A stretch of DNA of 64,000 bases. It comes from Hemerocallis citrina. Taxonomy: Eukaryota; Streptophyta; Magnoliopsida; Asparagales; Asphodelaceae. Shown here piece by piece: positions 47,290 through 57,119 of this stretch (position 1 is its first letter; each line of letters opens with the position of its first letter). A program made the position numbers and the translations under genes. The notes beneath the pieces were generated by a model, which was not told the origin of the DNA, did no database searches, and saw only the letters and a program-made list of their open reading frames with translations. The DNA is taken from the NCBI GenBank assembly GCA_017893485.1, contig CM030363.1, positions 111,037,073-111,101,072 on the forward strand. Direction: 5' to 3'.

Positions 47290-47600
47290 AGATTATTACC
47301 TCATATTATTCCGAATCATAAATGCATCAATATATTTATGTAATCACATTATAATATCTTATGAATATGCCAAATTGAGTAGATGATTATATCATATTAC
47401 GGCACATTAGTTCCACTTTGAATATCACTATATTATACACATACACACTCATTAATTTCATCGGTTATGATATCCCAACTCATTATCACTCATCTATATC
47501 ACAAACTTGCACCATATAACACCATTCACCATATAAAATTTTGTATTTAGCACTCCTTATAAACTTGCACCATATAACACCTATATCACAAGATTAGCAC
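47290..47600. other. AT-rich inset in the mitochondrial-like block
   Basis: Much richer in AT than its surroundings, with a repeated AAACTTGCACCATATAACAC (47503 and 47563) and TTAGCACTCCTTA (about 47547 and 47595). Possibly a further small insertion; no termini or TSD found and no coding sequence. Confidence 0.35.
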
Positions 47601-49987
47601 TCCTTACTCATAGTCTCAGAAATGGAGGAAGAGCCGGGTTCAAGAAAGGAATTGACGTTAGCAGGAAATCTTGTTGAATGAACTATTATATTAGTAGTAC
47701 AGTTGACTCTTTTCTTTAGATTCGAAGTCCTTCCCTTCCTTGACTCCCCCGCTTTCCGGGTTTGGAAACGAATCTCGGTCATCTTCGAGCAGCGGGTCAC
47801 CGCCCCCGAATGTATGGAATGGTTAACAGGCACTTGACCTAGCTGAGAGAGAAGCCCTTATTCAATGCTTCATTCATAGAGACCACGCAGAGCAGGTGTA
47901 GCATTCGTAGCAACCGAACCATACACTTGACTTTGTGTTCGCTCTCTTCTGTCATGCATCATGGCTGGGTGAGTTGGCCCATTGCGAATTCACCGAAGTG
48001 CTTCCTCTTCTATCTATAGGATGAATGCACTTCTTTCATTTAAGATGCGGAACCTGGGAGCTTTCCTCTTAAAAATAGGAGTCAATGTTTCGTAGGGGGG
48101 TAAGGAAGATGCCGAGGTCTTAATAGAAAGGGGTTGATAGTCCCGTCAAGAGGCTGTTCACTCCACTCGCACGCAAGCTTGTTAGTTTTATAGCTAGTTG
48201 CTTTTTAAAATAAACAAGCTATCCATATTAAAGCAGTCAGTCAGTTGTCGGGCATCGTAGTATAGTTGGCGGATCGATCAGGAAGTCAATTTTTCTCATG
48301 CCGTTCTTTCGTATCTAGCCCCTCTGTCAAGTGAAGGACGAATCAGTCGTCTCGTTTTTTTTACTCGGATGGACCTGTTACTCAGCGAGATGTAGAGTTG
48401 GCTGATCAAGAACGGTTGATGTCAGTTTGAGAACTACTTCTCTCTATTTTCATAGTCATAGCTCTGTTTGAGTTCGACTCGTTCCGGCAAAGAGTTTCTA
48501 CGATGAGACGGGAGAAGATCGAGCAGTGTTGGGGATGGAAGGTACGAAAAGCGAATTCAAGTGAGGTTATGCAATAAAAGAAGACCCTCCCATCAATTAT
48601 TTGTCGTTGGACTGAACTGAGAAGCGTGGGAAAGAAAAGAGTCGCCTCCCACACATTCCACTGGAGGATGGATGGAATGCAAAGCTACCGGGGAGGCTTT
48701 TTTATCAATCGGCGAAGCCTTTTGTTTGCGCGTTATTCGCATTAGCAGTACTCTATTTTAGCAATCCGCTATAGTTAGATTGTCATCTTTTCTTTGTAGA
48801 GTATATAGTGTATCTGTTTCAGTATGCTTTCAAAGGAGTAAAAGGAAGTGAGACCCTGGGGGGATAACGTACGTATAGGGGGCGTCACGTTATCAACCCT
48901 TCCTTGTGATGGAAGTAATCCGAAGCAAATGTAGAGTCACAACTATTCGACTAGCAGGAAGACCAACCGGTTAGGAATATACGGGAACGGTATGGACCAA
49001 GCTCATCGCTTTCGCCGGCGTAAGACCAATTACCCAGTTACGAATAACCCGAGGAAAGACTACTAGCTCGACCTACCCACACTCTGCATCAGGAATAGAC
49101 TACCACACCAATACCCAGGACCTAACCACACCTACACACTATGGTAGCACTAACGAGAGTACTTCACCCATGTCAACAACATGGGGGGGGAGTAAGCCGG
49201 GGGGGGTGAGAACACGTGCGCGATAAGCTCAAGCTACTGGCTCGATTATACTGACTATAGGGATCGAATCGAATTCATCATATTCTAAGGCTTGACACGA
49301 GCGTACACATAAGAAAAGGTCCGAAAAGGAGAGATCAGCATCGTCTTAATATCAGGGAAGATGCAAAGCCAGTGAAGCAAGGTTGTGAAAGAATGAAAAA
49401 GTACAAGCGCAAGAAAGCTATGAAAAGACAATATTCAAATGAAAGAAAGTTGCTAACGCGAACTAATATATCTGGCGTTGCTTGTTGATACCGAAAGCAG
49501 ACTGAAATGAATGATCTGTCCTCCGGATAGCCAACCCTCTTTCAACTACTCTAGAGGAGCAAGAAAAGTACGGGTTGGAAAGCGATAATCTATCGCTAGC
49601 GCAAAGTCTTAGCTAGTAGGGCTCTCCCTTGCCTGATCTTCGCTATGGATGAAGAGATGGCTGCCTTAGTTATCCAATTGTTACGATTCAATTTTCTCCT
49701 GTGCTGAATAGAACTAGACTACCCCTTACTGTTGAAAGTGAGTGAGAAGTCTTCTTTTCTGCTCTTCAAGTCGGAAGGGCTCTTAGGCAGATGTTTACCG
49801 GCCGCGTGGGACACTTTCGTTCCTCAAATGCTTGGCTCTTTGGGCTTTCTCGATCCAATCTCTGACTTTTAAGAGCAGAAATAGATAACTCCACCGAATC
49901 CTCGTTTATACAACACATCCCCTAAGAGAAAGTATCGACTCGACTGTAGCCATAGTACTCGATGACTTTTCGTTTGTTTTTGCATAA

Positions 49988-50221
49988 TCAGGTACGGTAC
50001 AACACAGTGTATTTTATATAATTTTTAATATAAATGTACCATGGATTGCCATCGTCTTCTGGGGATTGTTGGAATCTCCACCCTGAAACATTGGTAACCT
50101 CTTCTTGTTTTCCTTTGATCTTATTAATGATTTCATCTTCATAGTCTGATTCTTCAACGAAAAAATTATGCACGTTGAGTTTTGTTCCCAGTTGATCCTT
50201 ACTAATCCATATGAAGTTAGG
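49988..50221 (-). CDS. Unrecognised short open frame in the mitochondrial-like block
   Basis: A 77-codon stretch open from a preceding TAA to a TGA, without a convincing ATG. The composition is protein-like: FIWISKDQLGTKLNVHNFF, an acidic run (EESDYEDEII), then WRFQQSPEDDGNPWYI. Codon use is AT-rich, unlike the neighbouring DNA. I do not recognise a family. It could be a fragment of a larger gene brought in with, or into, the organelle DNA. Treat as a candidate only. Confidence 0.3.
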   Translation of the reverse strand, partial: PNFIWISKDQLGTKLNVHNFFVEESDYEDEIINKIKGKQEEVTNVSGWRFQQSPEDDGNPWYIYIKNYIKYTVLYRT

Positions 50222-51006
50222 TTAGCTACTTCCCTCTGTGGGGATAAGGAATTTAAGAATAGAAAACCCGAATTCTTTTTCCTGTCTAAAATAGGGCTTG
50301 AAACCTGCCAGGCTTTCTGTGCTAATCCGCATTGCTTTCAAGCTTGAGGATCAATTTCTAATGGAACGAGCCAGAGTTCGGTTCTGGTGCTCAATCTAGT
50401 AATAGTACGGGCAGGGCAGGTAAGGGCCAATTAAGAAAGACTTTGTAGGGAAACCCGAGTTCAACTAGAGTAGCGAACCTGGAAAGCTTAGTAGTTAGCC
50501 AGGAAAGCTGGAGTAAAACGCAAACTGGATAAGCGAAGAAAGTCATTTTGTCATGAATTCTAGGCGATTTGAGAGAGATGGATTAAGCATTCCTTTGAAC
50601 GCAATGAGAAGATCTAGGGTAGAAAATAGCTCCCCAGTAGCTCAAAGAAAGTCTCGTCCCGACCTGGGGTTGGCTTGAGAAGGAGAGTCTCGCCGGTTGT
50701 TAACAAAGCGGCATGCAAGGAAGCAAAGATGAGCCTGCTTGGGGGGAATAAATAATATGAATTGGAGGGTGAGTCCTTAACACCAAACTACCTTCTCTTC
50801 TAATCCTGCTACGAAATATCGATTGGAAGGCGAAATTCCAAGGTAAGGTTTTGAGCCAATCAAGTAAGCGAGTACCTGTATCCGTCTCAAAATTTATTTT
50901 ACTGAAATGAAGTAATAAGATGAAAAATAAAATATGGAATTTTTGAATGAATTTGGAGAAGAAAAACAACTAAAAACATTTTGGGAATTTGTAAAACCCA
51001 GTAGCA

Positions 51007-51180
51007 CAGTCGACCAATTATATTGAAACAGTTGACCGTCCTGATTATTTGTTTTCGAGTTCAAATGTTTTACGGAACAGTCAACCGACCATAGCTTGAC
51101 AATCGACTATTCTGATTGTTTATTTTTCGAGCTTTAGAACCTCGCAGAACAGCCGACTGGCCATGCTTAACAGTCGACTG
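51007..51180 (+). promoter_or_regulatory. Paired CAGTCGACTG palindromes, LTR B
   Basis: Three pairs of variants (CAGTCGACCA/CAGTTGACCG, CAGTCAACCG/CAATCGACTA, CAGCCGACTG/CAGTCGACTG), spaced 22, 22 and 21 bp start to start. Confidence 0.7.
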
Positions 51181-51636
51181 ACCTGAGAAAAATGAAATTA
51201 TATTATTTCTGCATGGGATTGTGTATGAAATTGAAATTGAATGACTTGATGAATTATGAAAGAACATGAATATAAAAATGTCATGAAAATGAAGTGGAAA
51301 TTAATGTTAATCATGAAAAGAGAACTTATGAGTATGAAAGACTTAAGTTTGTGAATATGAATTGAAATTGAGAACTAGAGTGTAGTTAAGCCTCATACCG
51401 GCATTGAAAAGAAATGTGTTGAAATGAAATGGGATATGAAAAGACCAAGATTTGGGTCATGTTGAATAAATGGTTAAGACCGGTATAATGAAAGGGCTAA
51501 CCCTAGAGAATTGATTTTGTTCATGATTCGAATAACTACGGTCCAGATACATAGTGAAGACGTTATGAAAATTAAGAGAAAAACACGAGTATGTGGGCCT
51601 CGGAGCTACGGTGTGAGCATATTCACAGGCTGTCTT

Positions 51637-51779
51637 CACGATGCGTCGTGACATGACATAGATATGTCTCTAGGAGTCCGTACCGCAGGCGACGCTCGTG
51701 GGGTGTTTGGTGACTGCAGGTGGTGTCATGTCCCATGACGGAGGGTGAATTGTCCATCGGTTCTTCACGATGCGTTGTG
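51637..51779 (+). other. Pair of U5 stem-loops, LTR B
   Basis: CACGA-TGCG-TCGTG (51637-51650) and CACGA-TGCG-TTGTG (51766-51779, one G-U wobble), 129 bp apart, at the same place as the CTTGA/TCAAG stems of T1. Confidence 0.55.
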
Positions 51780-52420
51780 ACATGACGTGGGATTCCCCTC
51801 CAGGCTGTCTGGACATGAGCTCGTAACTCATGGAACATCTAGGATACTTATCGAAGTTACAATAGTAGTTTAAGTCATGACGAGGGATTGAACCCCACAA
51901 GATGAAGAACGGTTAAGGACTTGCCCTCAGACCTATGTAGTATGGGATGCATAGAATTTGAACAAGTGCGCATTAGTGTCATCTAATATAAACAATTGCA
52001 TTAAGGACTAAGTGCACTGCACAACACGACATCTATAGGATAGTCCCTTGTAGTTTCTGTTTGTGATCAAGTTTGTGATTGTTTAAGTATTTGAGAATCG
52101 TTATACTGTTCGGCATAGAGAGGATAGTCATGTATAATATTTCTTCGGTTGTAAGCAACTGACGCGCCCACAGTTTTTATGCAGGTTAAAGTGATTAACA
52201 AGACTAAAGAATGCATGCTGATTAAAGATTAATTCAAGAGTTGTACATTTCAATTCATGTAAATTGTTGTAAATTACTTTCGTTGTAAATATGTAATGTA
52301 AGTCTAAACTCTGATGTAACAAAAAGTTTTTATTTCCTTGTAAAATTGTACAAAGAGAAGTGTAAAGATCCTGTGGAACTTCGAATTCAGTTGTATTTTG
52401 GAATTCGGGGTGTTACAGAG

Positions 52421-52433
52421 TGGTATCAGAGCC
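52421..52433 (+). other. Primer-binding site of B
   Basis: TGGTATCAGAGCC, three bases after the LTR end, identical to T1. Confidence 0.94.
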
Positions 52434-52554
52434 ACGCTTCCAAGTAGTACAAAATTATAAGGAACGACACAGTAGAAGTGGACATTAGGGCGTGTGTTAA
52501 GTCACTTACATTTGTGTGGCTCTATGATTTATGCTTCTTCTCCTCTTCTCTAAG

Positions 52555-52929
52555 ATGGCAGACCACATCGACCCAGCTGGAGATGATAACTGGCACATCG
52601 TTGAGGAAGATTACTACCCCGGGCAAGCTGATTCAGACGAGGAAGATCCTGAAGAAGTAGAAGAGGAATGGCCTGAGTCCCGAGAGATCACTCCACCTCC
52701 GGATTCTTCTGATGATTCTTCAGACGAGGAAGAACCAGTTCCGAGTAATCTTATTGTATCTCTTCAGAGGCACGTAGAGACTCAACGGGAAAGAATCGGG
52801 CTACTGGAGACTCAATTTGCGAAGTGCAAGGATGATATTGCAATTCTCAGTCATCGTGTTTGGGAGCTCGAGAAGAGAGAAAACATGACCGATGTACTGA
52901 AGGAAGAAGTGGAGGAACTACGTGGATAG
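52555..52929 (+). pseudogene. B ORF0: acidic coiled-coil protein upstream of gag
   Basis: Homologue of T1 ORF0, open from ATG 52555 to TAG 52927. The TAG replaces a Gln codon, and the basic tail (LREAKRNRRNQ) is still readable beyond it, so the ancestral protein was about 140 aa. Layout: N-terminal MADHIDPAGDDNWHIVEED, acidic Asp/Glu/Pro region (ESREITPPPDSSDD shared with T1), coiled coil (VETQRERIGLLETQFAK, HRVWELEKRENMTDVLKEEV). As in T1, the ATG directly follows an acceptor-like CTCCTCTTCTCTAAG. Unknown function; a Gag-interacting or RNA-binding accessory protein is one possibility. Similarity between T1 and B is strong across the whole frame, suggesting past selection. Confidence 0.7.
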
Positions 52930-53106
52930 CTTCGTGAAGCCAAGAGGAACCGTAGGAACCAGACTGTTGTATCTTCTTATTGTTTTCATTTTAATGTCAT
53001 AAATGTTTTAAATTCGAATGTATAAAGTTGAAATTCAATGAAATGGAAAAGTTGATTTAAAATTCATGTTTATACTTCGAATTTAATGGATCTTTTGCAT
53101 CAGAAT

Positions 53107-53141
53107 ATGGTTAGCAGAGGAGCTCGAAATGGTGAAGGTTT
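53107..53141 (+). pseudogene. gag: B gag, first codons only
   Basis: MVSRGARNGEG, matching MSRREARNGEG of T1, after an acceptor-like CTTTTGCATCAG. The frame is cut after about eleven codons where minus-strand C material begins; the rest of B is not in the window. Confidence 0.8.
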
Positions 53142-53279
53142 GTGTTTTCCAGAAAATATTTGCATGTGTTTTGCACGTGCAAAAAGATAAATTTCAGAAA
53201 AATATTTATTAAAACAAAAAAATTCAATTTAAATCATTTATAAATTCTAAAATATTATTTAAAATTCCAGGATGTTACA
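53142..53279 (-). mobile_element. C 3' LTR, truncated to about 138 bp
   Basis: On the minus strand it starts TGTAACATCCTGG after a polypurine tract and matches the first ~135 bp of the A LTR, including the CACGTGCAAAACACRTGCAA dyad. It then breaks off into B's gag. The rest of the LTR must have been deleted after insertion. The exact joint is uncertain by a few bases. Confidence 0.8.
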
Positions 53280-53318
53280 TTACTCCCTTCTTAGAATAGT
53301 TCTGTCCTCAGAACTACC
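53280..53318 (-). other. Polypurine tract and 3' leader of C
   Basis: Minus strand: GTTCTGAGGACAGAAC, then TTCTAAGAAGGGAGTAA abutting the LTR; equivalent to A at 40236-40268. The last five bases (CTACC, 53314-53318) are the left TSD of LTR G. Confidence 0.85.
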
Positions 53319-53976
53319 TGTAATACCTGTTCCCGTATATATGTATTTTCCATGTATTATCTGGGTTTGGGTTCTTTATAACAATTTTCGTTTTCTTAAA
53401 TTCATTTTATTTCAAATTTATTTTTTATCTCCTATTAAAATCCATTTCTTTTCATTAATAGTATTTATTGTTATTTTCAAAGGATTTTTTATATTGTAAT
53501 ACAAACCCTATTAATGTTGCAATTATTATTATTGTTATCAGTATTATTATTATTACTGTTATTTTTATTTTTATTATTATTATTATGATTAATGTTATTA
53601 CTGTCATTATTGTTATTATTATTATTACATTTGATTGTTAATTTAAAAATCTATTTCTATTGTTAATCGTATTTGCAGTAATTTTCAAATAGTTTTCATA
53701 TGATCCTATTTTTACATATGACCCTGTTATTGTTATTGTTCTTCTTCTTATTATTATTACTATAAAATCCTATTGTATTTATTAATATTTGAGTATTAAC
53801 TCAATGTATACTATTTGATTCATTGTACTATTGTATTACTATTTGTTATAATTGATTTAATTATTTACTTTTAACCTAATCCTAATTGTATATTTTCTAT
53901 TGGATTTTAAACCCAAAAACCAAAATCCTATAACTCTTATTGGATCCAAACTATTAACCCTATAACCCAATAACCC

Positions 53977-54003
53977 TATATATATATATATATATACATA
54001 TAT
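53977..54003 (+). promoter_or_regulatory. TATA run of LTR G
   Basis: A TA dinucleotide run followed by CACACCTTATAACCCTAACC; likely core promoter of G. Confidence 0.5.
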
Positions 54004-54049
54004 ACACACCTTATAACCCTAACCCTAGCTAAACCCTACCCTATCTACT

Positions 54050-54800
54050 GTTGAAACCGCCGCCTCCCTAATCTTTCTCTCTCTCTATTTCTCTGCAAAC
54101 CCAAGCCCCCCACCGTTACTTCTTCCCCTACTCCCATCGAAACCCAACGCCTGGAACACCCTTCGACTCCTGCTCCTCCATCGTCTCCACCTCGCCCTTG
54201 GCCCCCCATCATCTTCCATCGCCCTGTGCATCCTCGCAACCCGCCCTCGTCTCCACTCGTCGACCACCCCGTTGGCTGTGCCCTCCCGCTCGACCATCGA
54301 CCCATCTCCAGTCATCCTCTACATTCTCTCCTCACCATTGCTATCAAAGCCCCCGTCGCTGCTCCGCGATCCACCTCCGACCAGCAGATTCCCCAACGTA
54401 AGTTGTCAACCTCTGCAACGCCCGCACTCCTGTCGCCTCTCCCGTCGACTGCCATCCGTTGACAATCCCCTCACTCGAGCCACCCTAATCCACCGTGCCT
54501 CCTCTGTTTCCTCTCCAAAATATAGCTTCGACCATCCCCTTTGCCTTCATCCTGTTAACCAGCAGCCGCCGTGCGAGTTCCTCTGCCCTACCACCATCAT
54601 CGAGCACCACTGCGCCGCCTTTTCACCGCCAGCCAACCACCGCAAACCAGTCATCGTCCGCCATCAAAGCCAGTATCCATTGCTGCTAGATTCTTGATCA
54701 TTGAATCTCAACCGTTGATTTTCTTGATCTTGATCACCATCAAGATCAGTGCCGATCTGATCCATCCGATCTTGATCGTCGATCAACGTCCTCATCCAAT
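54050..54800 (+). other. C-rich leader of LTR G
   Basis: Strand-biased C/T-rich stretch giving long open frames in several phases at once (Pro/Ser/His-rich). Coding in all phases argues for composition, not for a gene. Donor-like CCCAAC|GTAAGT near 54397 suggests it is a transcribed leader exon. Confidence 0.55.
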
Positions 54801-55982
54801 CAAGGCAAGTATCTTCTTGTAGAATTTGTTTTTCTAGTACAAGCTTTTATTTGAAAATACCGCAAGTAGATTTTAGTTTTGACTCTCCTTTGGCTTATCA
54901 TTTGATGATCTCATTTTACTTGTTGCCGTCCTGGCCAATTCCATGATTATAAGAGTCACAATCATCCTTTGATATATTCGTTTCACAACTAGTTGGATCT
55001 ATTTTATCATCTAATTATTTGAACACATGAAATTAAGAATCACCATGACTTGTAGATGTATGTTGTATGATGTATGTGTTGATTTTACTTTCTTTTGAGT
55101 GGAGAAACAAATGTGACTTGCTGATTTGATACCTATTATATCCTTATTTGTATCACACACTAATTTAGACTCATAATAGTCATTAATCATGCCACTTTTT
55201 ATATACAAGAAACCATTTTTGTTGTTGTTCCTGTTTTTACTTGCTATTTCGACCCTAATAACATCAGTATCTGGACTTGAGTTCTAAGCATGAAATTTAG
55301 CCCCAGATATCTAGTTTAATACCCTTTTGACGAAATTGAATTCGGAGTTATAGTTTGTGATATATCGCATTTTTGCTGTTGCTGTGTCATAGAATTCGAG
55401 ATTCATAAATTTACTGCATCACTTTGATTTACAATTAAATTAACTATGCTACCTATAAGATAATGAATTGAAATTTTATATGATGATACTAGACACACTA
55501 GAGGAAATTTCCTACTTTTCCTGGGATTAATTAATGATTTTGCAGACCTGTTTCATGCTTCTAAGCACAATTTTATAAATTCTGGCTGAACACGAATTCT
55601 GTGTAGTTTGCTATTTTAACTCTAGTTATTACCACTTTCATGTATCTTATTTATATGTGCTGGATTCAGCAGAGAGTCTAGTTTTTAGATTTTCTGATGG
55701 ATCCAGATTTGCATTCCTATAACAATGGGAATCGCAGTTTTGGTGCAGCAACATCATGCTGTCCAGAATTGGAATTCTCATCGTTCTTAATAATTTTAAT
55801 TTTTTTCAACCCTCGAATGTATTTTCTACCTAGATTAAACTTTCTCCATGTTCTTGATCATGCTTAATTGCCCTGTTTCGCACACTTTCATGCTTGTCTT
55901 GAAAATAATAATAAATAAGAAGCCGGGGTTTAAGGGAAAGACCGTAGTAATGGACAATATACGTAAGTGTACTCGGAAGGGG

Positions 55983-56480
55983 GCCCGTGTTTCCCACTTG
56001 ATACTTGTTTCATGAACTAGTTAAATTATTATTCGATTCATGAACTAGTTACTATTGATTCATGAACCAGTATATTATTATTCGATTCATAGACTGGTTA
56101 TGTTAACACTTGATTCATGGACTAGTATATTATTATTTGATTCATAACTTGTCATGTTATTACTTGACTCATGAACTAGTTATATGATTACCTGATTCAT
56201 GAACATGCTTGCTTGATACTTGATGCCTAAGTACACTGCCCTATAAAATCCACCACTAGGCCTAAACATAACTGTTTGTATGCAGCAACCATGTGGTAAA
56301 AAAATGGGATGCATGAAGTGCCACCTAAATAGAATTAAACAATAGATTTGAGAATAACTCTTCACTTGTACACAATTGACACCTTACTTGATACTTGTTA
56401 CTTGACACTTGTTACGTGATACTTGTTACTTGATGCTTGATACAAGTACATGCTCACTTGTTACTTGTTCTTGCCACTTG
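55983..56480 (+). repeat. ATGAACTAGT and TACTTGT tandem repeats, LTR G
   Basis: About seven copies of TTCATGAACTAGT-like units every 30-40 bp, then TACTTGATACTTGTT runs. The inverted counterpart in G-right (62080-62720) is a much larger expansion of the same phrase. Confidence 0.75.
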
Positions 56481-57119
56481 TATTCGTTACCCGATCCTGT
56501 TATTTGATTTCCCATACTTACTAGCTAGCCTCTTGAACTTCACTCCTTGTTGCATCCTTGTCAAATCATGCTCTATACTCTTCATTCCAAATCTTGTTTT
56601 ATACTTTCTTGCACTTATTTTCATACCCTTGCTTGTATTACATGCGACCTGAACTTGCAATAAGGGCATCTGTCTTTGTTTCTCTATTTTTCTTCTGCAT
56701 GATATAAACAGGTTTTGGAGATACATTGCCTGAAGGAGTTGGTGAGCAAAAGTTCTAGGCTTCGCTTGGAAAATTTGTTGTAGTTAGTATTTGAGTTTAT
56801 TTAATTTAGCTGCAACTTGAAACTTGTAACGGGCTTGTAGTCCCGAAGTTTTTACTTTTGATCCAGATCTTGAATTTATTTGGGATATTTATATTTGTTT
56901 CAAATGTTTTCTGTTGATTAATAAATTATTCACGCATGCGTGGTTGACTATATTTTGCTGTATTTCTTTTTATGATACTGAGTCGATCCTACAGCTTATG
57001 AATGATGAAAATCATTTGCTGGGCTTTGTCACCTACTCATATTCTGTATTCTTTTTGGAAAATGGGGCGTGACACTACCACTAGTTGGGACAAAAACAAT
57101 TACAAGCAAAAGAAAAAAA

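Larger units (their letters stand above)
43578..50886. other. Probable mitochondrial DNA insertion (NUMT)
   Basis: Base composition (nearer 45 per cent GC), texture and purine/pyrimidine phrasing differ sharply from the AT-rich LTRs on both sides and resemble angiosperm mitochondrial intergenic DNA (for example CTGTGGGCGTCTCCCCAAGG near 44194, CACCGCCCCCGAATGTATGG near 47798, GACCTGGGGTTGGCTTGAGA near 50660). I recognise no intact mitochondrial gene, tRNA or rRNA in it. Both edges carry TCAAAAT (43571-43577 and 50887-50893), which could be a short duplication or microhomology. After removing the solo LTR at 44373 about 4.4 kb remains. Organelle origin is judged by texture, not by a search. 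Confidence 0.6.
50887..52417 (+). mobile_element. Element B 5' LTR, part 3
   Basis: Resumes B's LTR: palindromes 51007-51180, CCGGTATAATGAAAGGGCTA near 51480, AGAGAAAAACACGAGTATG near 51574, stem-loops 51637-51779, the conserved block at 51929, and the end GGAATTCGGGGTGTTACA at 52417, followed directly by a PBS. This proves it is a 5' LTR. Confidence 0.85.
53319..57074 (+). mobile_element. G-left: 3.76-kb solo LTR in C
   Basis: Starts TGTAATACCTGTTCCCG, ends AAATGGGGCGTGACA; CTACC flanks it at 53314-53318 and 57075-57079. It sits between the end of C's pol and its polypurine tract; joining the flanks restores the A-like sequence (AGTGGTAGTTCTGAGGAC on the minus strand). Contents: a T-rich region with ATT/TTA microsatellites (53520-53640), TATA run (53977), CCCTAACCCTAGC-type start region, a C-rich leader (54050-54800) and TTCATGAACTAGT / TACTTGT repeats (55983-56480). 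No retroelement domains. Confidence 0.9.

Noticed and set aside
43578..50886. Plastid rather than mitochondrial origin
   Set aside because: I recognise no plastid gene or tRNA, and the texture is that of mitochondrial intergenic DNA; a search could overturn this.
54045..54822. Overlapping Pro/Ser-rich open frames on both strands
   Set aside because: Open in several phases at once because of the C-rich composition in the leader of LTR G.
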